Assembly (NCBI RefSeq): GCF_000003815.2
Contig: NC_049987.1
Location: 20,966,187-21,030,186 of the forward strand
DNA length: 64,000 nt
Origin: Branchiostoma floridae
Lineage: Eukaryota; Chordata; Leptocardii; Amphioxiformes; Branchiostomatidae
Direction of reading: 5' to 3'
The position numbers and the translations under genes were made by a program. This document shows positions 48,155 through 63,100 of this stretch, one piece after another. Below the pieces are notes generated by a model. That model had not been told where the DNA came from. It searched no databases and saw only the letters and a list, made by a program, of their open reading frames with translations. Position 1 is the first letter of the stretch. The number at the start of each line of letters is the position of its first letter.

Positions 48155-51100
48155 CTAACCCATGCAGACAGCCAGGGCAATGTCGTTGATCTTATCCCGT
48201 ATGGCGTCGAAGTCTGCAAGCTCGAACACTCGGCCTGGGTTGTTGTTGGTAATCTGTAGAAGTTCTGGCCGGTCAAAGTTGCCCACACCGATGGCGAACA
48301 CGTTAACTTGGTCCGCGGCAAGAGCTTGGGAGGGCGCGACGACGCTGTCATGAGCCATACCGTCGGTGAGAACTATCATAATCTGGAAAAGACATTTCTT
48401 TACATAAGAAAGTATTTCAAATGGCGACGCTGTTTAGATCAGCCCCTGAAACATCAATTACGCTGTATTTATACCATCTCATTTACGTAATAATAATTTG
48501 ACTACAAGAACAGGCAGAGGAGCCATGGGGGACCACGAAGGAGCTGGGGCGATGACATCCGAGATTGGATGGATTACATCACATATATATATATATATAT
48601 AGAGTGCGGAGTGCGCCCGGCCCAAACAGCCAGAAACCGGAGAGAGTGGAAAAAGCTGTGGAAAACAGATATGCAGTGGACATCACTTGAAGACAGAAGG
48701 AAAATGTCAAGACTTTGCATGATGTTCAAAATGACCAATAAACTGGTGGACGTGCCGACTGATAAGTATCTAATACCAGCTCAAAAAGAACAAGAAACAG
48801 CCATGACTTCAAGTACCAGAGTTACCAACCTAGGATTGATATGTTTAAAAATTCGTATTTTCCCAGAACTATCGTAGAGTGAAATTTGTTATCACCAAGC
48901 ACAGTAGGGGCATCTTTACTGGACAGCTTTAAAGAACGCTTGCAGCTAGATGTGCAAAAGTTAGGTGTGACAGGTTGTTCAGTGTAATATAACCAGCTGC
49001 TGCCGCGCCGCGTGCCTGCGACGCTGGTGTGTTACGCCGAATGGCGGTTATACCGGCTATGCAGATACAGAAGCTGATACTGGATGCCTCCATAGTCCCC
49101 GACCCTCAGATATGAGGATGAGACTCGGTAAGGTAATTTGAGGAGGATGTTGGCCTACAAGACAGAGACAGTCTGCCATGCGGATGAAGGGATTTCATGC
49201 TGTTACTAAATGGATGAAGTGAACTGAACAGAGCTGACAATTTCAAATGCCATCGTGCTTTTTATGGCAAGCATCTTTAAAATTAATCATCATTTTACGC
49301 TTACCCTTGGAATAGGTGCAGGCCGCCAGGCGGCGCTTTGACTTGCGAACTGCAGAGCTGCTCCGGTCTTTGTGGAGTACCCATCTTGGTACGTCATGGT
49401 GTTTATGGCGGTGACGAAGGAGGACTCATCAGGATGATCTCCCAGGTTACACTCCAGTCTGGATTATCAATTTGAAACACAACAGTGTCCGTCAGTAATT
49501 TTCAATCCCACACTTCGAGAATAAGTATGGTCATCTAATCTCCAGGCCAGGCGACTCTTACTGTTGTTCTAAAAATTATAACGTTACATCTATACAGTAT
49601 CTTTGCTCACTTATGGTAATCTGTGGGCATTTGATATGTTTTTGTTTGCCTGCTGGTCTTCTGAACAGTCACAATAAGCGTAAATGTGTCTTCCAAAGGG
49701 CAAATAAGACATGAAAAAGAACTTACGCGTTGCCACTTGAGTATTGGATCACACCAACTCTAGTGTCCGTTACGTCATTCAAACCGATGGTGAAGGCGCT
49801 GACCAAAGTCACGACAAACTGTTTCACTGTGTTGAAGTTTGAATGGCCCACGCTGCCAGATCCGTCCAGAACAAAGAACAGGTCTGACGAGACGTCACAC
49901 GGCTCGACTGTTGGGAACACTGTTGGATTTGGGAATACCAAAAACGTCTTTGAATATGTACAAGTGTTGTCGGAGAAAATCTAGGTTGTGATTTTCATTC
50001 ACACAGTCATTTTCATAGTATCGTATACCTGCATTCATGTATTCTACTACGCAACGTACTATATCTATTTAAATACATAGTCAAATTCTTATCGAGTTGT
50101 AGCGTTAACAAAGTTCCGCTTCCAGTTTGATCTATCATTACAGTTAGGTCCCTATTACTTAGTCCAGTCTGTGATTTTATAAATTTCTTGATTACAAAGT
50201 TATATGAGGTATACGAGCCCTTTCTTGTTGGACAACAAAACAAAATGACCCACAGAAAAATAAGTGATTCACAGAAGAGAATGAACTGGCTACCCACCAA
50301 TGTATTAGTCATTGCAACTCATGCAATGTGCCCATCCTATAACAATAGCACCTTTCATGCCGTTCCAAAATTAACTGCTAGGGTTCTCAATCCGACATCA
50401 ATTCTTTCTGACGTCAAAAGCTATTGCCACCCAAAATATATCAAGACTTTAGCATGTAAAAGACAACAGAAACAAAATTGCTCTCTGTAGTGGCGCAAAA
50501 TAATAGTTTTATAAACATGAACCTACGAATTGCTGCTGTTGTCGTCTGCATTGTTGTCGTTTCTTGTGTTGTTGCTGAGTCTGCTGACACACAAACACAA
50601 TAAATCATCAGCAAATACTAAATACAAATGAAAGAAGACTTGTTCATGTACAAGCAGACACAATAAAATCTGTATTATCTTGGGAAAATTAACTTCAAAG
50701 AATCAGATATTGAAGATTGTCTTCACCCGTATCTATACGGGATTGGAAAAATGAAATATGGCATATTTTAGTATTGCACCCCTTCTCCCTCCTCATGCAA
50801 ACATGAATTGTTAAATCCGTGAATATTGAACATAGTACAGTGTCTTATTTACACAACCGTTTTCTGCTACCGGTCTAAAAACGTATGTCTTCATCATTAC
50901 ACTGATGAAGACAAGACAGACTATTGAAACCTTTATGTAGCAAAACAAATAAGGTTGTGAACATAGACAACTATGTTCAGTGAATCGTTCAGTGTCAAAA
51001 TTTTGCAGACATGGGCCATCAAAGGTTACTACTACAAATACATGGACTACTAGTACTCGTATCTCAACATGTCTACTGTCCTGTGGCCATATACCAAACT

Positions 51101-54100
51101 AAAGGAATCTTCATACCGAAATTCAAGTCGTTGGGCATTCGTCATTAACGTGGAAAAATGGAGGTAGAAATTAAAATTGCAAAAGAAAAAATTCCGTTAT
51201 TAAACACTTACCAATATTCATGCAGGCAGCCTGGATAATCCGGTTGGTGATCTGAGCTATGGCGTTGAAGTCGGTCAGCTCAAACACCCGATCTTGGTTG
51301 TAGTTGGTAATCTGTAGTAGTTCTGAGGAGTCAAAGCTGCCCACACCAATGGCAAACACGGTTACTTGGTCCGCGTCCAGAGCCATCGAGGGCGCGACGA
51401 CACCATCCGATGACTTTCCGTCAGTCAGAACGATCATAATCTGGAAAATGTTGAATTTCTGTCCATAAAGCTAAGGGCACAACCCGCCTTATGCATGCAA
51501 CAAAAAACGTGGGCAATCTTTTGGGATCCGTAAGTGGTAACTACCGCCTCCGTACGAACTCGTAGGGAATCCGACGGATTTTGGAGCACGAAGACACGCC
51601 GTAGAACTTTACGTGCAGGGAAAACTTTGTGTGCAATCGGGCTGCGCCTGCCCTGTACAGCTTGAATGTTTTCAGAAATACGTGGCGGACGTGGCCACTA
51701 AAAAAAAAACGTACGGACAAATTGCACGTACGGCGGGTTGTGCCCTTAGCTTAAGAGAGATTGAGTATATTTCGATAGTCTCTTTGCTAGTATTTTAAAT
51801 GCCAACAATGTTTTGGTCTTCCAACCACTCCAGGGTGATATTCAATGCATTTGTAACGTTATACTCATACTTACCCTTGGTACAGGTGCAGCCCTCCAGG
51901 CGGCGCGTTGACGTGCGAACTCCAGAGCTGCTCCGGTATTTGTGCCTCCGTCTTGGCGTGTCATGGTGTTCATGGAGTTGACGAAAGATGACCAATCAGG
52001 GTGATCTCCCAAGTTACACCCAAGTCTGGATTATCAACATGACATACGACAGAAACTGTTATGAATTTTCAATCCCACACTTTCAGCGTATATAATCGTG
52101 TACAGAGAATTACCTGTCACTATTACTGTTGGCATTTGAAAATGATGCAACTATATCAGTATCTCTGCCCAGTTTTGGTCTTTTGTGAGTACTTAAAATA
52201 TTTAGATTTGCCTATATTCAGACGGTGATCTGATAGACAAGATGTGCGTAAAGCTGGCTTCAAAAAGGCGTAGGCTTTATAAGTTGTGCAAAGGAAAAGC
52301 ACTTACGTGTTGAAATGTGAGTATTGGAGCACACCAACTCTAGTTTCAGTCAAACTGATGGTGAATCCACTGACCACTGCCACGACAAACTCTTTGACTA
52401 TATCGAAGTCTGCAATGCTCACGCTGCCAGATCCGTCCAGAACAAAAAACAGGTCTACACTTTCGTCACATGGCTCAACTGTAGGGAGCGCTGTTGGATT
52501 GGAGAATATCATAAACGTTAAAAAATGTTAAAATTGAAATGTCCACATTGTGTTGTTTATTAAGGTCATCTAAGCTGTGCGTTTGAAGTTTTTACTTTTA
52601 AGATCTTTAAAATTGCTTCTAATATTGATGTTGTCATCTGCCGTCAAAATCTGCCACCCCTCAATCAAACCTGCAACATGTAAAGAAAGATACATAGAAA
52701 ACACTGCTATAATGGAATGCCCTCTTGAATTATGCGAATTCAGCACGTTGAAGAGCCAATTTGCATTTAGTGTCTCACGGATTCTGACAAAAGCGACCTG
52801 TGCTTTCAAACCAGATGAAAATTGTTGGTGCATAAGCAGAACATAACTAAATCATAATAAGGAAGGATTGTGTATTTCAGGTAGTTGCTTTGAAATACTA
52901 GTAAAAATAAGTAGTGGAAACATATACCTACCAGTTGGCGCTACTGTTGTCACTGCTTGTGTTGGTTCTGAAAAAAGAAATAATGATCATCGGTTATAAT
53001 GAATGACATTTGGATTTTTTCCACCCAAATTTATATCGGCTGGAGAAAAGCCGTTTCCAACGCATGTAGGGACATTCTCAAGCCTAAAGCAAATTTCAGA
53101 TACTCTATGTACTTTTATTTCACTCCAGACCAGAGTGGGAATGGAAGCGAAATGTATTTTGTCCCAGCGTCTTTTGTTCGTCTTCTCCTTTTGTCATTTT
53201 GTGAAGTGCACTCTTTCGAGCTAGGCGAAATCCCCCTACCCCCCCCCCCCCATTTTTAATGGGGGCACAGTGAGTGAATCTCCCATATTTATTCTTGTTA
53301 AAGGCATTTGATCATGAAAGTATCTTATTGAGGTCATTTGATACCGTTGACTTTTTGTGACATCTCAGAGACAACGACATAAACAATGCAAAAATATGAT
53401 ATATACAACAGTTGCTGACATCTACCAAGAATAGCGATATGGAATCATCTAATTAAGGCTGAAAGAACGGCAACCCAGCCTGCAATGAAAACTACTATAT
53501 TTTCGCGATTCCACACTAACCAATGCAGACAGCCCGGGCAATCCGGTTGATGTTCTGAGCTATGGCGCTAAAGTCGGCAAGCTCGAACACCCGGCCTTGG
53601 TTGTTGTTGGTAATCTGTAGCAATTCTGGGCGGTAGAAGCTGCCTACACCGATGGCGAACACGGCTACTTGGTCCGCGGCAAGGGCTTGCGCAGGCGCGA
53701 CGACGCTGTCCCCTGACTTTCCGTCGGTCAGAACGATCATGATCTGGAAAAATGCAAATTCCTGTCTTAGAAAGAGGCACACCCAGTCTATTTTGGATCT
53801 CGATTCGGGGCTCCAACCCCAAGTGTAGCAACCTTTTTTTTTCGGAAATCCTTTGAAAACAACAACAAAATCTGTGTACGGGAATGAAGGATATCCCTCT
53901 AGCTATGAGAACTGTTATTCTCTCCGCCGTCTCAGATTCCAGTAAAATGTAGGGAAAAGTGTTTTCTTATCAAGACTAATGCGCAAAATTTTCAGACGAA
54001 ATTGAACGGCAACACCATTTAGCTCAACCGTTATAAATTCTTTGCTGTACTTAAACCCTTTCATTTACTTATACTTTTGAATGAAGTTTACCATAGTCAT

Positions 54101-57100
54101 TTAACTCGCAAGATCTTGTACTTACCCTTGGAACAGGCGCCGGCCTCCAGGCGGCCATTTGACGTGCGAACTCCAGAGCTGCCCCTGTGCTTGTGCCTCC
54201 GTTTTGGTATGTCATGGTGCTGACGGCGCTGGCGAAGGAGGACTCATCAGGATGATCTCCCAAGTTGCACTCCAGTCTGGATTATCGATTTAAGATACGA
54301 CACGATTTTCAATACCACCACGCATTCATATATGGTCGTGTGCTGAAAAATGGACTAGTTTGACACCGGAGTAAGTAGAACAGCCTTTGTTATTCTGAAA
54401 ATTATGCTTTTATTCAGTATCTTTGCTCACTTTCATTCATATGTGCCACTTTCAGTGCTTGAACTTGGCTACGTGTTCTACTAGACAGACATGAGCGTGA
54501 AGATCACTAAGCGTTAGGATTTCTGAATGCAAATAAAGCATGTTGAGACAAAAAAAAACGCTCACGTGTTGAAATGCGAGTATTGGAGCACACCAACTCG
54601 CGTGTCAGTTAAACTGATGGTGAAAGTGCTGACCACAGCCACAACAAAGTCTTTGACCATGTCGAAATCTGCAACGCTCACGCTGCCAGATCCGTCCAAA
54701 ACAAAGAACAGGTCCAAACTCAAGTCACACGGCTCGAGTGTTGGGAGGGCTGTTGGATGTGAGAATATCATTAAGGTCAGAAATTCTTGATTGTCTATAG
54801 AAAGTGTTTTGATTGCGTAAATTTAGGTTTGCGCCACCAATGAGGCCCAAATCATCCTGAAATACCCTGAAATGATATTACTGTAAAGCATAAACCTACC
54901 AGTTGGAGCTACTGTTGTCACTGCTTGTGTTGGTTCTGACGAAATAAAAAATACCATCGGTAAATACAAATTTTAGTAGGCGGAGGAATATCAAAATGGC
55001 ATTTGGATTTTCTCCACCCAAATTCATACAGGCTCGGAAAAGAGCTTGCCTTCGCATGCAGGGGGGCATCCTTTATTGAAATTACCTGAACTTTGGTACG
55101 GAGGGCCTTGGGCACACAGCTATAGCACTGAGAACTTTGTTGATATAGTTGACATAAAATAGTAACGTTGTAACATTACAAAGAGAACAACATCAAGACT
55201 ACAAAAATGTAACGTATGTAGCATTTGCTGATATCTACCAAGAATAACGATTTCGAATCATCTAATTAAGGCTGAAAGAACGGCAGGGCAGCCCGTTTAA
55301 TGCCAAACACTATCTTTCCGTAATTCCACACTAACCAATGCAGACGGCCCCGGCAATCCTGTTGATGTTCTGAGCTATGGCGCTAAAGTCGGCCAGCTCA
55401 AACACCCGGCCTTGGTTGTTGTTGGTGATCTGTAGTAATTCTGAGTGGTCAAAGCTGCCCACACCGATGGCGAACACGGTTACTTGGTCCGCGGCAAGAG
55501 CTTGCGCGGACGCAACAACACTGTCGAATGATTGTCCGTCGGTCAGAACGATCATGATCTGGAAAAATACGAATTTGTGTCTAGAAAGAGGCACACCCAG
55601 TTTATTTGGGTCTCGGCTCGAGGCTGAACAGCCTCAAGTCTTTTTCCAGATAAATTGAACGGCAACGCTATTTGACTCAGCTGTTAAAAATTGTTGCCTG
55701 CACTTAGACCTTGCATGTACTTTTGACTCCACAGGCCTAGGTTTCTTTCGAATGCAGTTTACCTTTATTATGAACTCGTAAGATCTTGTACTTACTCTTG
55801 GAACAGGTGCCGGCCTCCAGGCGGCCATCAGACGTGCAAACTCCAGAGCTCTTCCAGTTCTTGTGCCTCCGCCTTGGCGTGCCATGCCACTGACGGCGCT
55901 GACGAAGGATGACTCATCAGGATGATCTCCCAAGTTACACTCCAGTCTGGATTTTCGATTCAAAATGCGACACAATTTTCAACACAACAATCCCTCATAT
56001 ATGGTACAGAGAATTGGACTAGTTTGAGACAGGAGCAACTAAAATAGGCATTCGTATTCTGAAAATTATGCTTCTATTCAGTATCTTTGCTCACTTTAGT
56101 TCAGTTGTGGCCACAATGTTCAACATCACAACCCCATCATATATGGTCGTGTACAGCAAATTGACCTAGTTTGAAGTCGGAGCAACTCAAACAGTCCATA
56201 ATAATTAATTTCTGAAAGCCATGCTCCTCTTCAGTGTCTTTGCTCTCTTTTATTCATTTGTGGCCGCTTGAAATATTCATATCTAAAAATTCTTAGGATT
56301 TCTGCTTGAAAATAAAGCATGTTGAGAAAAGAAAAACACTCACGTGCTTCCATCTGAGTATTGGAGCACACCAACTCTCGTGTCAGTTAAACTGATGGTG
56401 AAAGTGCTGACCACTGCCACAACAAACTGTTTGACCATGTCGAAGTCTGCAACGCTCACGCTGCCAGATCCGTCCAGAACAAAGAACAGGTCTAAACTCA
56501 AGTCACACGGCTCGAGTGTTGGGAGGGCTGTTGATTGGAGAATATCATAAAGGTCAGAAATTCTTTGTCTACAGAAAGTGTTTCGATGGTGTAAATTTCG
56601 GTTGCGGCCACCAGGAGGCCCCAAATAAACCCTGAAATACCCTGAAATGATATTACTGTAAAGCATAAACCTACCAGTTGGAGCTACAGTTGTCACTGCT
56701 TGTGTTGGTTCTGAAGAAATGAAAAATACCATCGGTAAATACAAATTCAAGTAGGCGGAGAAATATCAAAATGACAATTGAATTTTCCCCACCCAAATTC
56801 ATACAGGCTCGGAAAAGAGCTTGCCTTCGCATGCAGGGGGCTTCCTTTATAAGAATTACCTGAACTTTGGTACGGAGGTACCTTGGGCACACACCTATAG
56901 GACTGACAACTTTATTGATATAGTTGACATAAGAATAGTAACGCTAAGACATTACAAAGAGAACAACATCAAGACTACAAAAATATGACGTATGTAGCAT
57001 TTGCTGATATCTACCAAGAATAACGATTTCGAATCATCTAATTAAGGCTGAAAGAACGGCAGGGCAGCCCGTTTAATGCCAAACACTATCTTTCCGTAAT

Positions 57101-60100
57101 TCCACACTAACCAATGCAGACGGCCCCGGCAATCCTGTTGATGTTCTGAGCTATGGCGCTAAAGTCGGCCAGCTCAAACACCCGGCCTTGGTTGTTGTTG
57201 GTGATCTGTAGTAATTCTGAGTGGTCAAAGCTGCCCACACCGATGGCGAACACGGTTACTTGGTCCGCGGCAAGAGCTTGCGCGGACGCAACAACACTGT
57301 CGAATGATTGTCCGTCGGTCAGAACGATCATGATCTGGAAAAATACGAATTTGTGTCTAGAAAGAGGCACACCCAGTTTATTTGGGTCTCGGCTCGAGGC
57401 TGAACAGCCTCAAGTCTTTTTCCAGATAAATTGAACGGCAACGCTATTTGACTCAGCTGTTAAAAATTGTTGCCTGCACTTAGACCTTGCATGTACTTTT
57501 GACTCCACAGGCCTAGGTTTCTTTCGAATGCAGTTTACCTTTATTATGAACTCGTAAGATCTTGTACTTACTCTTGGAACAGGTGCCGGCCTCCAGGCGG
57601 CCATCAGACGTGCAAACTCCAGAGCTCTTCCAGTTCTTGTGCCTCCGCCTTGGCGTGCCATGCCACTGACGGCGCTGACGAAGGATGACTCATCAGGATG
57701 ATCTCCCAAGTTACACTCCAGTCTGGATTTTCGATTCAAAATGCGACACAATTTTCAACACAACAATCCCTCATATATGGTACAGAGAATTGGACTAGTT
57801 TGAGACAGGAGCAACTAAAATAGGCATTCGTATTCTGAAAATTATGCTTCTATTCAGTATCTTTGCTCACTTTAGTTCAGTTGTGGCCACAATGTTCAAC
57901 ATCACAACCCCATCATATATGGTCGTGTACAGCAAATTGACCTAGTTTGAAGTCGGAGCAACTCAAACAGTCCATAATAATTAATTTCTGAAAGCCATGC
58001 TCCTCTTCAGTGTCTTTGCTCTCTTTTATTCATTTGTGGCCGCTTGAAATATTCATATCTAAAAATTCTTAGGATTTCTGCTTGAAAATAAAGCATGTTG
58101 AGAAAAGAAAAACACTCACGTGCTTCCATCTGAGTATTGGAGCACACCAACTCTCGTGTCAGTTAAACTGATGGTGAAAGTGCTGACCACTGCCACAACA
58201 AACTGTTTGACCATGTCGAAGTCTGCAAAGCCCACGCTGCCAGATCCGTCCAGAACAAAGAACAGGTCTAAACTCAAGTCACACGGCTCGAGTGTTGGGA
58301 GGGCTGTTGATTGGAGAATATCATAAAGGTCAGAAATTCTTTGTCTACAGAAAGTGTTTCGATGGTGTAAATTTCGGTTGCGGCCACCAGGAGGCCCCAA
58401 ATCAACCCTGAAATACCCTGAAGTGATATTACTGTAAAGCATAAACCTACCAGTTGGAGCTACTGTTGTCACTGCTTGTGTTGGTTCTGAAGAAATGAAA
58501 AATACCATCGGTAAGCACAAATTCAAGTAGGCGGAGGAATATCAAAAGGTTAATTGGATTTTCTCCACCCAAATTCATACAGGCTCGGAAAAGAGCTTGC
58601 CTTCGCATGCAGGGGGCATCCTTTATAAGAATTACCTGAACTTTGGTACGGAGGTACCTTGGGCACACACCTATAGGACTGACAACTTTATTGATATAGT
58701 TGACATAAGAATAGTAACGCTGTGACATTACAAAGAAAACAACATCAAGACTACAAAAATATGACGTATATAGCATTTGCTGACATCTACCAAGAATAGC
58801 GATTTCGAATCATCTAATTAAGGCTGAAAGCACGGCAGCCCGTTTAATGCAAAACACTATCTTTCCACACTAACCTATGCAGACGGCCCCGGCAATCCTG
58901 TTGATGTTCTGAGCTATGGCGCTGAAGTCGGCGAGCTCAAACACCCGGCCTTGGTTGTTGTTGGTAATCTGTAGTAATTCTGAGTGGTCAAAGCTGCCCA
59001 CACCGATGGCGAACACGGTGACTTGGTCCGCGGCAAGAGCTTGCGCGGACGCAACAACACTGTCCCCTGATTGTCCGTCCGTCAGAACGATCATGATCTG
59101 GAAAAATACGAATTTGTGTCTAGAAAGAGGCACACCCAGTTTATTTGGGGTCTCGGCTCGAGGCTGAACAGCCTCAAGTCTTTTTCCAGATAAATTGAAC
59201 GGCAACGCCATTTGACACAACTGTTAAAAATTGTTGCCTGCACTTAGACCTTTCATTTACTTTTGACTCCACAGGCCTAGGGTTCTTTCGAATGCAGTTT
59301 ACCTTTATTATGAACTCATAAAATCTTATACTTACTCTTGGGATAGGCGCCGGCCTCCAAGCGGCCATCAGACGTGCGAACTCCAGAGCTCTTCCAGTTC
59401 TTGTGAATCCGCCTTGGCGTGCCATGCCGCTGACGGCGCTGACGAAGGAGGACTCATCAGGATGATCTCCCAAGTTACACTCCAGTCTGGATTTTCGATT
59501 CAAAATGCGACAAAATTTTCAATACCACAATCCCTCATATATGGTACAGAGAATTGGACTAGTTTGAGACAGGAGCAACTAAAATAGGCATTCTTATTCT
59601 GAAAATTATGCTTTTATTCAGTATCTTTGCTCACTCAAGTTAGTTCAGTTGTGACCACAATGTTCAATATCACAACCCCATCATATATGGTCGTGTACAG
59701 AAAATTGACCTAGTTTGAGGTCGGAGCAACTGAAGCAGTCTATATTAATTAATTTCTGAAAATTATGGTCCTGTTCAGTGTCTTTGCTCTCTTTTATTCA
59801 GTTGTGGCCGCTTGAAATATTCATATCTAAAAATCCTTAGAATTTCTGCTTGCAAATAAAGCATGTTGAGAAAAGAAAAACACTCACGTGCTGCCATCTG
59901 AGTATTGGAGCACACCAACTCGCGTATCAGTTAAACTAATGGTGAAAGTGCTGACCACTGCCACGACAAAGTCTTTGACCATGTCGAAGTCTGCAACGCT
60001 CACGCTGCCAGATCCGTCCAGAACAAAGAACAGGTCTAAACTCAAGTCACATGGCTCGAGTGTTGGGATTGCTGTTGATTGGAGAATATCATAAAGGTCA

Positions 60101-63100
60101 GAAATTCATAGGAAATGTAGGTTTAATGGTGGAAATGTAGGTTGTGCTTTTGAAGTATGTACGATCCAGGCGAATGTTGAAAAGATATGTTATCAATGAA
60201 AAGTGTATAAGAGTAAGGAAATCTATCTAAATAAAGATTGGTTCTTCATTGGAAAACTTAACCTATAGCTAATCATTAATGTAAGCTGGTAGTTTTGTTG
60301 AAATAATAGTTGAACATAAACCTACCAGTGGCCTCTTCTGTCGTCGCTTTTGTTGTCGCTTCTTGTGTTGGTGCTGAAGAAAAACAATTATTTATTAAAT
60401 CCTAGTATACCTGTGCCCAAGATAGCTACAGCCAAATATACCAAAACCATAGTATATACAGGTGAAAGGAAACAAAACCGGACTTTTTAATGCCATAATT
60501 GGCGTTTCTTTTTTTTCAACACGACAGTTTGACGAAATGATGCAATATGTTCCCAACATATTCCCGTAGCAAATATAAGGGCTCTTCGTAACATCATAGA
60601 CAAATACGTGAAAAAGTTCCTGTGTACATTTGTTACCAAGGTGTACAAATAAATAAATCTGTTGACGTGTACAATTGTGCCGTTTTCTACCTAGAAGGGA
60701 CCTTTTCTCCCACGTATTTAGGGCTGAGTTTGATACCGAACATGTAGGATATATTCCCTTTTTACTTTTGGAAGGGATATGCAGAAACTATCATAAATAT
60801 AACCTTACAATCACACCATTATGGCAATCATTAACATGTAATCATGACACTTACATGTAGTTAGCTGACAGATGAATCCCCTTCTCAGGCTGCAAGATAT
60901 GTCAATCCAGCCGTGCCCGGAACCATCCACTACGGTGCAGTCTTCGCCACCGTGAGCATCGTTTGGCTCACTGCCGATCCAGTTGCTGTATCCGGATGAC
61001 GCCAGGGTTTGACCGTCTTCATATACGAACTGACCTTCGTTGATGAGATCATTCAACCCAATCCAACGGATTTCTTTGCCTCCCAGATTGTGGATATAAG
61101 CGTTGGTCACACTGTCTCTCGGCATGGCCAACAGTCCCCCGTCTACGGCACACGTCTGTCTGGCCTCTTCGTACGTCTTAAGCTCAACAAAGTCCTTGTA
61201 GCAAATTCCGTTGAAAATTACGTAGTCTGGTGCTATTGGGCACACTGTAGAAAAATGTAGTTATGCTGCTGACAATCAATTTTTATGATGAAAAGTTTGT
61301 GACATCTGTTCATGTAACGTTACCGTGTAATGCGGTTGGCTGTATCGTAAAATTTCAAAAAAGCACCCTGAACAGTGACAAACGGCTAGAAGGAAAATCG
61401 AGACAAAATCGAGACAAAAGGACAATAACATGTTGCAAAGTCAGCATATTACGGTGCTCATGGGAGCAGGAGCTACTTCAAGATCGAGTGTAGCTATGTG
61501 CACAAGGGTAAAGAGATAAACATTATAGAAAATTACTAAATTAGAGGTATTTAGATCAGGAAATGTCTGTGCACTTGAAGTAGTGGTGACGAAATAATGA
61601 AGAACATAAACTCACCAGTCTGCGTTGTTGTCGCTACTCTAGTCGGCATTGTTGTTGCTACCGTCGACGGCATTGTTGTCGCAGCTTTGGCCGGAATAGT
61701 CGTCGTTGCTCTGGTTGGCATTGTTGTTGCTGTTGTCGTCAGCAGTGTCGTCATTGCTTCTGTTGTCGGTGCTGACGAAATAAAAACATTCATGTGTTAG
61801 CTTCAAGAGTAAAAGTTGTATCAAACAATAGATCTGCAACCTAGAAAACGTCAATAGAATAATAAATGATTTAGGCGATTCCAATTATTTGATACCATCT
61901 CAATGAAACGTTACAAATGCAGATGTAACAACAATTAAAAAAAGCGTCGCCATTAACTACAGAAGGCTCCACAAATAAAGTGCATCAATATAATTTAGGC
62001 TTACCTGGACAGGGCACCCCCGTGTCACAATCTTGTGCCTCCTGATCTGGCCCAACACAGTCTGCCCCGCCGTGAGCTGGTGCAGGATTGGTGCAGCTTC
62101 GGTCCCGAGTCTCTGTCCCGTTTCCACACGTCACGCTACAGCTGGACCATGGACTCCAGTCGGACCAACCGCCATCAACTACAGAAAACAGATACCAGGT
62201 ATGTTTTAGCAAATTTCGGACGTACATTTTAAGAAGTATATTAAGGAAACATCTTAAGGGATATATTTGTTACATTTAATACAACGATGTGTCGTCGTGT
62301 GTGTAGTAACTGGTAGATTGTTTGTTGGGCGGAATCATTATGTCCCAGGTCAGATACTCACCATACCAATGTCTAAATTTACGTGTCAACATTAGCGACT
62401 TAGAACCGTAATTTATTCCATACAGCTATAATGTGATAATGTTCTGACTCTAAACTTAAGCATTGGATGTGTTATTTTTTCAAGCGAAGACGTTGCAGAA
62501 TTTACTACAGGAAAGGAATAGAATTGACTTACCTGGACAGGGCACCCCCGTGTCACAATCTTGTACCTCCTCATCTGGTCCAACACAGTCTGCCCCGCCG
62601 TGAGCTGGTGCAGGATTGGTGCAGCTTCGGTTCCGAGTCTCCGTCCCGCTTCCACACGTCACGCTACAGTCGGACCATGGGCCCCAGTCGGACCATTCGC
62701 CGTCAACTGTATACAAAACAGATTCTAATTAGTCTAGACTCTAGATCAAAATTTGAATAAATATTGTAATGGGGGGAGGGGGCACTATCAAGGCCGTTTC
62801 ACACTTGTTTCCTTGAGGACGAAAAGGACCCCAACGAGAGAAACTTTTAAAGTTTTGAGTAGCTAGATTGTTCCCTTTTGTGAAAAGAGTGTTTTAGAAT
62901 CACAGGTGTGATTTAAGTACTGATACTTACCTGGACAGGGCACCGCCGTGTCACAATCTTGTGCCTCCTGATCTGGTCCAACACAGTCTGCCCCGCCGTG
63001 AGCTGGTGCAGGATTGGTGCAGCTTCGGTCCCGAGTCTCCGTCCCGTTTCCACACGTCACGCTACAGCCGGACCATGGACTCCAGTCGGACCATTCGCCG

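Larger units (their letters stand above)
48155..52967 (-). other. VWA modules 5 and 6 of the TSP1/lectin/VWA gene
   Basis: Module 5: linker 52932-52967; exons 52307-52490, 51875-52025, 51212-51440 (two extra codons near its end). Module 6: linker 50527-50574 (Thr-rich, ends ATTC before the GTAGG donor); exons 49727-49919 (nine extra bases), 49305-49458, 48155-48382. Both keep MIDAS residues: DGSGS, the Thr in the second exon and VLTDG in the third. Confidence 0.8.

Noticed and set aside
52570-52846. Open frames on both strands between VWA module 5 and its linker
   Set aside because: Lie in an intron position equivalent to non-coding sequence in the other modules; no domain.
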